64,000 bases of DNA from Liolophura sinensis. Its lineage: Eukaryota > Mollusca > Polyplacophora > Chitonida > Chitonidae. This document shows positions 26,201 to 40,984 of this stretch, piece after piece. The translations under genes and the position numbers were made by a program. Each line of letters starts with the position of its first letter. The first letter of the stretch is position 1. The stretch covers positions 25,369,953 to 25,433,952 of the forward strand of contig NC_088307.1 of assembly GCF_032854445.1 (NCBI RefSeq). The letters run 5' to 3'. Below the pieces are notes generated by a model that did not search any database, was not told the origin of the DNA, and saw nothing but the letters and a program-made list of their open reading frames with translations.

Positions 26201-27978
26201 TTATACGCAAGTATGTATATTGTGAACGTGAAGAAAACTGAATTCTAGAGTTCGTCTGTAAGACTGCCCGGAAGTTGTACAAAGAAACATCATATAAGCA
26301 CTATAGAAATACTGTAAATCTTCAACCTTTTCAACCACTAGAACACTTTTTATCGTGGAATTTATAATTTATTTTGAAAATGACAATAGAAATGATTTGT
26401 TGGTGTCAAGAAAGATGCAACTTCATAAAAGTGTGCAATTATTTCTCTACCCTACATGTGTCCTTTCAGAATGTTTCAGAATATTAGTTGCTGATGTGGT
26501 TGAAAAGGTTGAAGGATTAGGGTATTCAGACTCACTGGAAAAATGAAAATATAGAGATCCAACGAATAAGCTATCACTCACAGTGATTCCAAAATTTATA
26601 CGACTTTTCGTGATTTTCCCCCAGATTCTGCCCATTTTCCTCTCGCCATATTGCTAGCCGCTGTTTTATAAGAGAAAAATTCTTGAGTACGGCTTAAAAT
26701 ATCAATCAAATAAATAAACAGATCATCACCGTGTCTGCACAAGTAAAGCATGTTCAGGTGAGGAAACTAACAATGAGGTGTCCAGGTCTCGTGACTAGTA
26801 GCCCTACACGTACATCTCTAAATATACCCATGAATGGAATCGAATTTCAAGGTATGACCACGCCAAACAAGGCATATAAATGCACAATGTACACTGTAGA
26901 CGAACCGATTATTTGGGTTATGCCTATGTGGATGTCACCTCACACCTTTAACTGGTGAACAGCTGTCTGCTGAGAGTCCTCATTATGCAACGAATATGTA
27001 TACAAATGTATTTCAGTTAAAAAATTTCACTGAGGAATATCTGTCATTCCCGTGTTCCATGTAATTCCAATTAAGTATGTCAGTCTACACGCGCTTTTTG
27101 TTTCTTTACAGTCAGAACTATCCTTCTATTGCAGAAGAGTTCCTTTTCCTGCGTTTTTATGTGGGGAACCTCTTATTAAACACAGAAAACATACTCCGTG
27201 CGAGGTTTGTGAAAACCACCGCGATTGACATATACCCCTTTTGAGTAACGCTGTATGAGAGTCTGGTATATCGGGATATATTTAACTTTACGATGGCAGT
27301 CAGCATTATGGTTAGAGGAAAGCCACGACCATCTGCAGGTTGTTGCAAGACCTTCGCACTTACGACTTGAGTGGAAGCCAGCATGAGCTGGACTCCTGGG
27401 TCATTACGCTGCGTTAGCGCGCTAACCAACTGATCCACGGAGCCCCCCCACCCACCCACCCCCACCCCCCCCAACTCCCGGTATACTGAGATACAGGACT
27501 TGTTTGATTTGTTATCAAATCTTGAGTTCGCACAACACCGTGACTGGTTTTATAAACAAAATGTTGCCAGCGACAGATAGCATTATTGTTTTGCCTTTCA
27601 CTAGCAAAAATCATGCGATGGATGGGTAGACACATGAAAATTTTGAGTCCTGTGATTGTAAGTGGATTAGATCTACATGTAATTAAATCTGTATGACTAA
27701 AATTTCATCTCAGAGGACTCATATTTATGAACCTATGGGCGGAAGTTGACAGTCTTTCAAATTACACCAGAATGAATAGGAACTGTTTAGCTGCATTAGT
27801 CCTAATGCAGATGTGTAGGTGTCGAGTCACAGGGCGAAACTTATGGTCATTTACCGTTAACTGAATAAAAATAAAGTTTGATTTTTGCCAATATTATTTT
27901 GCTTTCTCGTTGCAGTATTCCTACAAGTTTACAACCGAGCACAGTGCAGCAGCTAGGATGCCCCCAGAGCTTAGCTGA
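17271..27978 (+). CDS. MVB12B: Multivesicular body subunit 12 (MVB12A/B-like), ESCRT-I component
   Basis: ESCRT-I accessory subunit; in the family it helps sort ubiquitinated membrane cargo into multivesicular bodies on endosomes. Coding exons: 17271-17372, 17803-17910, 19604-19694, 21241-21370, 23958-24095, 24437-24540, 25200-25261, 25712-25762, 27916-27978. All junctions are AG/GT and phases join without a break to give 282 codons, similar to human MVB12A. The MABP domain covers about residues 5-155 (DALPGADVMPVTGLCIVAD; DADLWKDRFFGRRITRY; GELNNLQLCFKMG). A proline/serine/threonine-rich linker follows. The C-terminal UMA domain is about residues 225-282 (GIPWQLNP ... ISFKSYADIE ... YKFTTEHSAAARMPP), the ESCRT-I core-binding part. 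The start ATG is the first in the exon opening at the acceptor at 17267. Introns hold SINEs and four repeat arrays. A Y/F-rich match to MVB12B's C-terminus makes the family call firm; A versus B is not resolved. Confidence 0.92.
17955..18160 (+). repeat. SINE family A copy in MVB12 intron 2
   Basis: Begins in the B-box region (CGCGAGTTCAAATCCAGCTC), continues through CATGCTGGCTTCCTCTCTGG and CCAGCAACCTGTGGAGG, and ends with TATTCTTGAGTGCAGTG and a CAAATAAATAAATA tail. The A box is not clear. It lies 120 bp before the 84-bp array, which may derive from such an element. Confidence 0.8.
18280..19225. repeat. 84-bp minisatellite, about 11 copies
   Basis: Units contain GTATGGCATGTAACCCTATA, GGTTATACGTAGGAAAGGCC and TTTCCTCCACCTACCA. 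The period measured from 18373 to 18457 is exactly 84 bp. The last, diverged unit reads TTTCCTCCATTTACCATAAA with ACTGCCATGGCATATTGAAA, resembling the 3' half of SINE family A. Since 84 is a multiple of three, long repetitive open frames appear on the minus strand; they are not genes. The array lies in MVB12 intron 2. Confidence 0.92.
20150..20525 (+). repeat. SINE family B, full-length copy with tRNA-like head
   Basis: Head: GGATAGCACAGTTGGTAGAG (A-box-like) and GATCAATCC (weak B box). Body includes GTATAATGGCTTGGGCGG and CACATTACACGTACATGCAC. The 3' end is CATATGACTGAAAAATTG, TTAAACCCCAAG and a (CACT)n tail. A second copy lies at 41140-41430. It sits in the MVB12 intron before exon 4. Confidence 0.75.
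21375..22015. repeat. About 18-bp minisatellite directly after an MVB12 donor site
   Basis: Some 35 degenerate copies of GGCGTGACAGTCTTTATA-like units begin within ten bases of the splice donor at 21371 and fill the start of the intron. Variants such as GACATGATGGTCTTTATA alternate with the main form. Confidence 0.88.
23285..23590. repeat. Pyrimidine-rich minisatellite, units about 15-20 bp
   Basis: Repeats of CTTCGCCCCTTTGCATCGCA-like sequence, irregular in unit length. Three overlapping plus-strand frames stay open because the sequence lacks TAA, TAG and TGA, so the apparent reading frames are artefacts. It lies in the MVB12 intron before exon 5. Confidence 0.85.
23735..23965 (+). repeat. 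Tandem array of an MVB12 splice-acceptor/exon edge (about 55-64-bp units)
   Basis: Four successive copies share ATTGAAAAGAAT, a pyrimidine stretch, then CAGAGAGCTGAAC or CAAAGAGCTGA and CAGTTTA. The last copy is the real acceptor and start of exon 23958-24095 (GELNNLQLCF in frame). The first upstream copy near 23774 keeps an intact CAG acceptor; the next two carry CAAAG instead. Confidence 0.8.
24660..24800 (-). repeat. SINE family A copy, reverse, 5' truncated
   Basis: Begins on the plus strand with TTGATTGGTGTTTTATGTCA and runs through CTCAAGAATATTTCACTTAT, CAGCATTATGGTGG, GAAACCCACGACCATCCGCA and CACGTACGGC, then stops before the tRNA-like head. It lies in the MVB12 intron after exon 6. 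Confidence 0.8.
27225..27450 (-). repeat. SINE family A copy, reverse, with head, beside a C-rich tract
   Basis: The reverse strand carries an A-box-like TGGATCAGTTGGTTAGCGCG, then CCAGCTCATGCTGGC, GCAACCTGCAGATGGTCGTG and a decayed 3' end. On the plus strand it is followed by a C-rich run (about 27443-27478) with four CCC-or-longer blocks, so the minus strand is quadruplex-prone. It lies in the last MVB12 intron. Confidence 0.75.
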
Positions 27979-30894
27979 AACGCTGGTTGTTACAGTCAGT
28001 TCAACAACAACAGTGACAAGAACAACAACAAGTGAATTCTGTCCAGTCAATTTATAGTGTACAAGCTGTAATATTGGATGTAAACTTGTGGATATGCGTT
28101 GCAAATGAATAAAAATAGAAAGTGTGACGTGCTACACAAAGGCATGAAACCAAGCTCTCCATCTGATGTATCTGTGTACATAAACCCATGCAAGAGTTTC
28201 CGTTTTCGAGGTAACAAAATACTGCCTTTGAAGGGGTCATGTCGCTTGGCATGCTTAGAGGAGAAGAAAATTTAATTATCACTCAAATACGATTGAAAAG
28301 AGTATGTATTTCTTCGCAGGTGCATGCCATAAAAAAATTCTGATATATACCTCAAGTTGATAAATTATAGGTAAAGTCAGCGCCAAAATCTGCTGTGGGC
28401 GACTCCATTGTGCCAAAGAACTAGTCCTGAAGTCTTCTATGTTAGAAGGAGAATTGCCGTCGGAAACCGCAGAAGTGCAGTGTGTACATTTCCGGTAGAA
28501 CTCCTCTTCCCATAAGGAAGGGAACAGTACAGTTCTTTTTCCGCTTGACCATCGGGAAACCGGAATGTTGGACGAAGGTTCCGAGTTTACACGAACAAGC
28601 CGGCAGTTTTAATGACTCTCACTGGCTGAGTGGCAACACACCCCTGGCATAAAGTACAGGGTGTTAAAGATAAAGGATGCGATGGACTCCGCGATTTATA
28701 CCAGCTTTGCCATTTTTAGGCTTTGCGTGTATGGCGAGGAAAAATCGCAAAATTATGCAGCAGGCACCACGAGATAGAATGTTATGTTTTCTAAGTTTTC
28801 TTCTCCTTTAAGGCAAATCCGTGCATCTTAGCAAGGGTGGGAATGTACTATAATGACTCTTATCTACAAAAGATGACTGTGAAGATTTCTTGACTTACCT
28901 TGCAAATCCACGATTATAAACATTTCATGAAGTAAGCCATGGATTATGGATAATGTTAATCGCAGTAAATCACCTGAAATATGATTCCATGTGATTTTTC
29001 ACCAACTAACCCACCAGGTCTACTAAGTTAGCTGCCAAAAAAAAAAAAAAAAGAAAGAAAGAAAAAGAAACCAGTTGTACTGTTATGTCGAACTTAATTC
29101 TTGATTCTTTTTTCTTACCAACTGATCACCCAAGTTGCACTAAAACATCAAACACTATAGAGCAAAAAAAGTCACCTTTAACATTGTTGTAAGATCATAA
29201 TTGGAAAGCCACGTTTTTGTGTTCATCGCTCTTGACCACAGTTTAAAGCCTAGGTATGAATTTCAATGGTCTCTTTTGGGGCAATAACATTGTTTCTTGT
29301 TAAAAGAATTCTTGAGTAATGTCCAATCAAATAAATCTAATCCAAGAAGGCGTTTGTCTTTATATTGATGGTACACTGGACAAAGTCTAGAGTAAAACTG
29401 TCTGCCAAAACAGAGCATTATAACTACTGCTCACAGTTGCTTTGTGGCTGTTCTGTGTGCCACTGTTTCATCAGTACAGGCAGATATCATCGTACAATGC
29501 AGTTCAATGCACAAAATGATCAAAATGAATGATAAATAATGTTGTGTGTGTATACAAGGTCTGAAAGTCTTAATAGCTTTGAAGTTCTTTCTTGGGGATG
29601 ACATTTTATTGAGATCAGATGCTCATCATCCTGACATCAGATGATAGACAGTTAAAAGTTACTGTAAAAAGTGATAAATTGTAACATTGTAGAAGTTTTG
29701 CTCCAATCAAGTTGTGACGTAAAATTGGCTTGTAACCGTTATTGGCATCAAAGGGGAGACAATTGTGATGAGGTTTGTCTGATTAGGAGGAGAATTTGCC
29801 GGAACCAATGCTGTAAAGGAAAAGACGACTGAAAACTGAAGTATGCATGATGAGAACGCTCAAATCTATATCCAAGAGTACTTTTACTCGCTGATTAGTC
29901 CTGAGATTAATATTGATGGACTATCTTAATCCCAGGTATATTCTTGAGTACGGCGTAAAAAAACAATCAAATAAATTTATCCCAGGTTATTCTTTTTAAA
30001 ACTGAATTAAATGCATTCAAATGTTTGAAGTCAAATGTTGGTTTCATGAACCATATTGCAGGATTCTATGATGTCACATCACCTTTTTCCTCATTGGTTT
30101 CACCAGCCTTGGTAATTTTTATGGATGCTATTTATGTATGTTTTTTTTTTACCTGTAAGTAAGAAGAGCTATTCCAGCTGTGTTTAGAGTGGGGAGACCT
30201 TCATGGACACCTGCTTTATAGTTCATAAAGTCCAGCATCCGGTTCAAACGGTTGAATAATGCATTTAATTTAAAAGAAAAAAACATAAAATTGTGAAAAA
30301 AAAGGGTAAAGGTATTTTTACGCATGGTTTTCAATTGTCGATCTGAAGGAACTTTCTTTATTTTTGGTTATCTTGCACTTTAATGATTTCTAACAGTTAG
30401 TGCCAACACATTACATGGTATGTATTATTAATACTTAATAATATCTTTTTTTTTTGCTTTCAAAAGAGATCTTTTTGTTGAAGAAGAAAAGTTTAAAACC
30501 AACATGAATGCTCTATGCGAATATATGAATATAAACTATTGTGGAAGACACATGTACATACATCTGTACTATCTTTTCTGCAACTGTTTGCTTGATACCT
30601 TTGTCATAGAAGTAGCACATTTTTTTTTTAAATAGTAATTTTTTTGCCTGTTTGACCATGATTTATGTACATGTAGGTGTCATTGATGTATTCAAGAATA
30701 AGAATAAACTTTTCTTCATAGTGAAGAGCTTCCTGCTATAATAATGGCTTTCGTGATCTGCTGTACCCTACAATTATTCTACATCTTAACAATATATACA
30801 GACAATGATTTAGGCTTTGTAATGTTGATTTTAATTCTGTGTTCTTTTCTGTTTATGGAAATTTTCTAGTTTGTATATGGCATACAGTATAATA

Positions 30895-31129
30895 TACACT
30901 CAACAAAAGTATAAACCCAAAAACCAAAAATAACCTGCTATTTCTGACCACTCTGTTTTCACGCTGCCATAACTCCTGGATTATTGCCCTAAAATGTGAA
31001 AATCTGGTGGAAATTGAAGCCCCAATTGATAATGAATATTTACCCAAATTGTTGAGTTAACATCCTATTTAATACTGAGAGAAAACAATAAAAAGTTTGC
31101 TTGATGCGTTTATATTTTTGTTGAGTATA
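30895..31129. mobile_element. MITE-like element with about 22-bp terminal inverted repeats
   Basis: Left end ACACTCAACAAAAGTATAAA and right end, read on the other strand, ACTCAACAAAAATATAAACG match over about 20 bp as inverted repeats. TA dinucleotides flank both ends, fitting a TA target-site duplication. The 190-bp interior has no coding capacity, so it would be non-autonomous. The superfamily is not recognised with certainty; TA-targeting (Tc1/mariner-like) is only a guess. Confidence 0.6.
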
Positions 31130-31894
31130 ATATCTGTAGTATGTGGTATTCATTTAAGCTCTTTGGAGTATTTTGGTTTTAAGATTGAAATGCTCTTGTT
31201 AGTGAGTATGATGTATTTTAGATTGAAGTGTATTTCAGAGTATGTTGATATTTCAGATATGTCAGCTAAATATACATGTAGGTGTTTTTTCCATGATTCA
31301 TGGGTTCAAATCTGACTTGTGACCATTTGTTTTCTATGTAAGTAGATCAGCTGACTGATACTAGCAGCCACATATATGTTTCATGTAACTAATTAGACCT
31401 GGCACTTTGTGTTAATTTTAAAACTTGGAAAACTAAACATTAGAATCTACAACAGATCCACATTGTGGTGTTCTTTGTTTTTTATTTAAAGCTCTAGTCA
31501 CTTTCCTGTCTGACTGTTTTATATGCCCTCTTCGCCTTAAACGAAAAAATTAAATCTTCATGTAAATACATGGAAGTGTTTTATGTTGATTTTTGTTGTT
31601 GTTGGTGGTGTTATTGTCTCGTATAGAGTAAACATATTGCAACCGTAGGCAAACTGTTGCATAAGGGTTATCTTGCCGAGCCATGGACATGACTGTTCAT
31701 TTTTTGTGTGTGTGTGTGTGTGAATTTTGTTACCATTATACTTTAACATGACCATGATAGCCTCGCCATTAAGCTTTAGCCAACGATATGAAAGCTTTAG
31801 CCAACGATATGAAAGCTTTGCCAACCGTCAGTAAAAAGGTTTTGACAGTAAGAAGACATTCTCAAAAAGAAAGATTTGTCAATGCAGAGGCTTT

Positions 31895-32085
31895 GCCTGC
31901 ATTGTTAATGAGAAGTCTTGTCAGTTAGAAGGCTTTGTCAGTAAGATAGACTTGTCAGTTAGGCGTTGTCAGTAAGATAGACTCGTCAGTTAGAAGTCTT
32001 TGTCAGTAAGATAGACTCGTCAGTTAGAAGGCGTTGTCAGTAAGATAGGCTTGTCAGTTAGAAGGCGTTGTCAGTAAGGTTGCGG
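31895..32085. repeat. About 33-bp tandem repeat, about 6 copies
   Basis: Units of the form GTCAGTAAGATAGACTCGTC plus AGTTAGAAGGCGTT. Just upstream (31765-31825) is a smaller set of three copies of GAAAGCTTTAGCCAACGATA. Both sit between MVB12 and the C1orf53-like gene. Confidence 0.8.
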
Positions 32086-32935
32086 TATTGAAGCGATGAT
32101 GACTTCATGTCACTGATTCGCAGGATAGCAGCATCAACCAACGTTGTGAAGCAAAATTCAGTCAAACACAAATTGACACACAGTGTTGCATGTACTTCAA
32201 ATCCTTCTTCAGTTGCTACTTAAAAAAAAAATAGACAGTAAGAAAAAATGTTTCTTGATATATAATTTACATGTTCCATGTTTCGACAGAACTTTGTTTT
32301 AAGCTAGGTTCGTTTATGGGACACATCTGCACGTCCCATTTTGACAAAGTTTGTCAATAACTTTCCAAAACTCAGTCATTTACCGCGGCCACTCAAGTTG
32401 TGATCATGCTGTCGTAAAAATGGTCTCCATCACATGTGAGCAAATTCTTGGCATATACATGTTGTCAGATACATTAAATTGAAAAGTTTTTGAGCACCAA
32501 TCAAATAAATAAATAAATCACTAAATATGTATGAGATTGTTATTTTCTGTAGGACTGTGTGGAAAGTTTTTATTTCAGTATTTGTATGTTTATTATGTGT
32601 ATTTTAATGTCTTTGGTTTGCTCACGTCTCTTTGGGACGATTCGGAGTATTAGTCCTCTGGAAAGCATTCCACCGGTCCTGTACCAGGTTCGAGTTTTGG
32701 AAGTACTTTGTTTTTTGTGGCGAGTCCGAGCACAAGAAAATTGATGTTGCAGAAAAAGGGAATTCTTAACTGATTACAGTATCTCTAAGTTACAACGCAG
32801 TGGTATTGTTCTACAGTAAGGTGATTACTTTATGTCCACTCTCCGCGGCGCTCAATCGTCCCATTTCCACGTCAGCTGGAGTGTCGATACTCAAAGTCGT
32901 CTGCTTTTTGTCTAACGAAAATTGGACCCCTGTTC

Positions 32936-36248
<3,313 letters not shown>

Positions 36249-36770
36249 CCTTAGTACATGAATATAGTTTTATTGTTATTTACTTCAACTTTTTGGAAGT
36301 CAGCAATTTATTTATTGTATCTTGTAGTTTTATTTAAAATTCAGGATTGGACAATACTCTTGTTAGATTTTCAAATATTTAATCTTCGTTCACTTCACTT
36401 TATTTTTTTTTTGATCTATACATTAATTTCTCCTCCTAATATTGAGACTGAAATATGGGAAACTTGGTGTAATTAAATGATGTTTGTGTTATGAGTAATT
36501 TTTTTGGCAGCTACATGTGCGGCAGATTTGTCTCCCCTTGAAGGAAACACATGACTTACACAATTGGCACGTTGACTGTGATTAAAAATAACCTCCATAT
36601 GACTAGTAATCATTAAGTCACAATCTTTTTTTGAAACAGATGTATTCAGATATATATTGTACAGCTGTATAAATGGCCATGGATCAGTTGGTGTTTTATT
36701 TGTGGCCAGTCCACAGGCTCTCGTACCAACCCGACGGGCCCAGTCATACTACAATATGTGTGCTATACAT

Positions 36771-36922
36771 AGATGGTTTGCAGTAGCAGTCATCTTTGAG
36801 GTAAGTTTGTGCATATTGCCCAGCCAAGGGCCTCTGCCCAGCTTATGACACCTCTAATAATAGACACCCAGTGGGCAATACTCAATCTTACATCAAAGAT
36901 GACTGTCACTGCAAACCACCTA
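36771..36922. repeat. Inverted repeat, about 51-bp arms, 49-bp loop
   Basis: Left arm 36771-36822 (starts AGATGGTTTGCAGTAGCAGT, ends TATTGCCCA) and right arm 36872-36922 (starts TGGGCAATACTCAATCTTAC, ends TGCAAACCACCTA) are reverse complements with a few mismatches. The paired region does not extend further outward. It could be a small foldback element or a transcribed hairpin; no coding sequence is involved. Confidence 0.75.
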
Positions 36923-36997
36923 TAAAGACAGACAAGGTCGGAAACAAAGTCTGCTGATTTTAGAAATAAAGCAATTCTCCCTAAATTCTCTGTATAC

Positions 36998-36999
<2 letters not shown>

Positions 37000-37062
<63 letters not shown>
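37000..37062. repeat. (AT)n microsatellite
   Basis: An uninterrupted AT dinucleotide run of about 60 bp. Confidence 0.97.
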
Positions 37063-37067
<5 letters not shown>

Positions 37068-38054
37068 CATGATTTTACGCTCCGGTGTATTTCATGGTGT
37101 CCTGTGTGCCTCACACAGCCAGACGGAATCCATCAAAACTGCAGCTTCTCAGTTAGTGATTTATCTGGACACAGCGAAGTCTACTCGATCCCAATTACCA
37201 AGGTCATGTTACGGGATAAAATAGACAGAAGACAATGGCACTGTGTAAAGAAAAATCCCTAATCTGTGTGCTGTCATTTTGGTTTATTCTGTCCACATTG
37301 TTGACATATCCGACAGACTGTTGGTGGCTAAAGGCTCTCGGTACATCATGAAGTACAGATCAGAGTAAAACTAATGGATGTCTCGTTTCCAATTTTGACC
37401 TTGTTAAATAACATGACCGGGCGTGTAGGATCAATATGAGGGCCTGTGGACAATCACAGTGGTCCATTTGTCACGCTAAATCTAGGCAAGAGGTAGGCTA
37501 CTTCCTGTGTAGAATTTGTGAGCTTAACCAAATTGAATTTACCTGGAGCATCAGAGAGTTCTGGCTCATCAGTTTTTACTCACATGACATTCCATGGACA
37601 TCAGCAATTAGACTGCGTGTTTCTTTCTTGTAATATATTTCAGCTTGGCATTGTTACGAGTATTTTTAAATGAGCGCAAATTATCAACTTTTCTCGTCCT
37701 TGAAGCAGCCTACACACCTTCAGTCCAAATGAGTTGCTCATTTGTGAAAAATCCTGTGAAATTTTGTGGTGATTTACACTCCTTTCTGATGTAAACATGG
37801 CAATGACAATAGCCTGGATGTTACACAGTGCCAAAGTGTTGAAGTCTTGTCTACCTTTATGTCATATTCTTTATTCTGTTCACTTTAGGGTGAAATTAAG
37901 GATAAAACTTGATGTATCAGAAACAGTATAAGTATTGTAAATGATTTTAGTCACACATTGTCATTTGCTATATGTTAAATTACCTAAAATTTTGCCCAAG
38001 TGAGTGAATTTTCTGAGGCAAAATACATGATATAAAATATTGCTTTTGGGGTTT

Positions 38055-39960
38055 AAGCGAGCACTTTTCCAACAGGATATCACGCTATCTCCCCCAAAAA
38101 AACCTATTGTCTAACATAACAGAACTCACAGAATTACTTTTCCAGCAGGATATCACGCTACCTTCCCCAAAAAATCTCAAAACCATTGTCTAACATAACA
38201 GAACTCACAGAATTACTTTTCCGGCAGGATATCACGCTACCTCCCCCAAAAAATCTCAAAACCATTGTCTAACATAATAAAACTCACAGAATTACTTTTC
38301 CGGCAGGATATCACGCTAACTCCCCCCAAAAACTTCAAAACCATTGTCTAACATAACAGAACTCACTGAATTACTTTTTCAGCAGGATATCACGCTATCT
38401 CCCCCATAAATCTCAAAAACATTGTCTAACATAACAGAACTCACAGAATTACTTTTCCAGCAGAATGTCGCGCTATCTCTCCCAAGAAACCTCAAAACTA
38501 TTGTCTAACAGAACTAATAGAATTACTTTTCCAGCCGGATATCGCTCTACCTCCCTCAAGAAACCTCAAAACTATTGTCTAACATAACAGAACTCACTGA
38601 ATTACTTTTCCAGCAGGATATCATGCTACCTCCCCCTGGAAACCTCAAAACTATTGTCTAACATAACAGAACTCACTGAATTACTTTTCCAGCAGGATAT
38701 CATGCTACCTCCCCCTGGAAACCTCAAAACTATTGTCTAACATAACAGAACTCACTGAATTACTTTTCCAGCAGGATATCGCTCTACCTCCCTCAAGAAA
38801 CCTCAAAACCATTGTCTAACATAACAGAACTCACAGAATTACTTTTCCAGCAGGATATCACGCTACCTTCCCCAAAAATTCTCAAAACTATTGTCTAACA
38901 TAACAGAACTCACAGAATTACTTTTCCAGCAGGATATCACGCTACCTCCCTCAAGAAACCACAAAACCATTGTCTAACATAACAGAACTCACAGAATTAC
39001 TTTTCCAGCAGGATATCATGCTACCTTCCCCAAAAATTCTCAAAACCATTGTCTAACATAACAGAACTCACAGAATTACTTTTCCAGCAGGATATCACGC
39101 TACCTTCCCCAAAAATTCTCAAAACTATTGTCTAACATAACCGAACTCACAGAATTACTTTTCCGACAGGATATCGCGCTACCTCCCCCAAGAAACCTCA
39201 AAACTATTGTCTAACATAACAGAACTCACTGAATTACTTTTCCAGCAGGATATCACGCTACCTCCCTCAAGAAACCTCAAAACTATTGTCTAACATAACA
39301 GAACTCACAGAATTACTTTTCCAGCAGAATATCACGCTACCTCCCCCAAAAATTCTCAAAACTATTGTCTAACATAACAGAACTCACTGAATTACTTTTC
39401 CAGCAGAATATCATGCTACCTCCCTCAAGAAACCTCAAAACCAGTGTCTAACATAACAGAACTCACAGAATTACTTTTCCAGCAGGATATCACGCTACTT
39501 CCCCCTAGAAACCTCAAAACTATTGTCTAACATAACAGAACTCACAGAATTACTTTTCCAGCAGGATATCACGATGTCTCCCTCAAGAAACCTTAAAATA
39601 ATTGTCTAACATAACAGAACTCACAGAATTACTTTTCCAGCAGGATATCACGCTATCCCCCCCCCCCCCCCCCACAATCTCAAAACCGTTGTCTAACATA
39701 ACAGAACTCACAGAATTACTTTTCCAGCAGAATATCGCGCTATCTCCCCCAAGAAACCTCAAAACTATTGTCTAACATAACAGAACTCACAGAATTACTT
39801 TTCCAGCAGAATATCACGCTACCTCTATCAAGAAACCTCAAAACTATTGTCTAACATAACAGAACTCACAGAATTACTTTTCCAGCAGGATATCACGCTA
39901 TCTCCCCAAAAAATCTCAAAACCATTGTCTAACATAACAGAACTCAAAGAATTAGCAGAG
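38055..39960. repeat. 79-bp satellite-like array, about 24 copies
   Basis: Units contain TTACTTTTCCAGCAGGATAT, CACGCTACCTCCCCCAAGAA, ACCTCAAAACTATTGTCTAA and CATAACAGAACTCACAGAA. The spacing 38134, 38213, 38292 gives a period of exactly 79 bp. Copies are well homogenised except in the C-rich segment, which expands to a poly-C run at 39657-39673. Units are not multiples of three and contain stops, so no protein is implied. Confidence 0.95.
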
Positions 39961-40519
39961 GCAAAATGTGCAAATTGATCATGGGCAAAATTTGAGATCC
40001 TGTGTAATATTTAAATATAACAATAATATTGAAATCTTTTGAGCCTGTTTGTATAGGGTTTATTTGTAAATATATGTGTGGTACAAACGTCTAATATTGC
40101 TCTCTACGATACGACTGAAATACAGCTGAACACATGTCATAATTATACATTCTTAACTTTATATATCTTTATATCTCCGTATTACTGTAATAATTATGAA
40201 TCAGGGAAGGTGTATGTACAATTTAAAGAAGCTACACAGCAGATTTTTTTGTTAAATCGATCAGCACAAATCCCATCAAATTTTTGCTGTTATTTTAGAG
40301 TGGCCCGAATAATTACCTTCATAAAATATCAGGCAGAATTAGGTAAAAAATGCAGTGATTTTCATTGCAATTTATTAAACTTAACAGTCTGGAATTATTA
40401 TTTTCCCAAAAATCTCCAGTATAGCTTCTTTAACTGATTATTATGTCACACAAGAGAAGAAATAAATAAAGTCGGAGTATTATAATTGCAGTTTTGTGTA
40501 GTAAATTGATACCAAGTAC

Positions 40520-40795
40520 GGTCTTTGGTTGTAATATGAGGTCAGCGTGGCTCACTTGTGGGGTTTACGCTAAGTTGTATGGGGTCCGCTTCTTGGTTCC
40601 AATACGTGGACAGCGTGGCTCACTTGTGTGGTCTCACACTAAGTTATATCGGGTCCGGTTCTTGTTTCCAATAAGTGGACAGCGTGGCTCACTTGTGTGG
40701 TCTTACACTAAGTTATATCGGGTCCGGTTCTTGATTTCAATAAGTGGACAGCGTGGCTTATTTGTGTGGTCTTACGCTAAGTTATACCTTGTCTT
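40520..40795. repeat. 69-bp tandem repeat, 4 copies
   Basis: GCGTGGCTCACTTGTG recurs at 40545, 40613, 40682 and 40751 (periods 68-69 bp), with GGTCTTACACTAAGTTATAT and GGGTCCGGTTCTTG between. The period is near a multiple of three, giving an apparent 117-codon frame that I do not regard as a gene. Confidence 0.88.
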
Positions 40796-40984
40796 CCTTG
40801 ACGTAAGTCACGTGAGAGAGTTTGCCATGAAATTTGCCAGGTATTAGTGATTCATTCCAAGCACAACAGATTCATCGTATAGTAAGTAATTGTTGACTAT
40901 GGCGTTAAACAACAATCAAATAAATAAATATATATATTGATATGAAGAGCCCTCGTTGGCTCAGTGCCTAAAGTGCAGCTGCTA

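Larger units (their letters stand above)
27979..32935. other. MVB12 3' UTR and intergenic DNA
   Basis: Follows the MVB12 stop at 27976-27978. AATAAA at about 28109 is the first candidate polyadenylation signal. Beyond it I see AT-rich unique sequence, SINE tail fragments (29930-29980, 32470-32520), a terminal-inverted-repeat element (30895-31129) and small tandem repeats (31765-31825, 31895-32085). No domain-bearing reading frame was found; the longest frames (about 60-90 codons) are AT-rich and unconvincing. The C1orf53-like promoter should be near 32820-32935, where CACGTCAGC resembles a CRE/E-box site. Confidence 0.5.

Noticed and set aside
38055-39960. Possible CRISPR array
   Set aside because: Units are contiguous near-identical tandem repeats without unique spacers, and the DNA is eukaryotic.
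40078-40437. 119-codon plus-strand reading frame
   Set aside because: AT-rich, no recognisable family, no clear promoter or neighbour exon; retained only as a chance frame.
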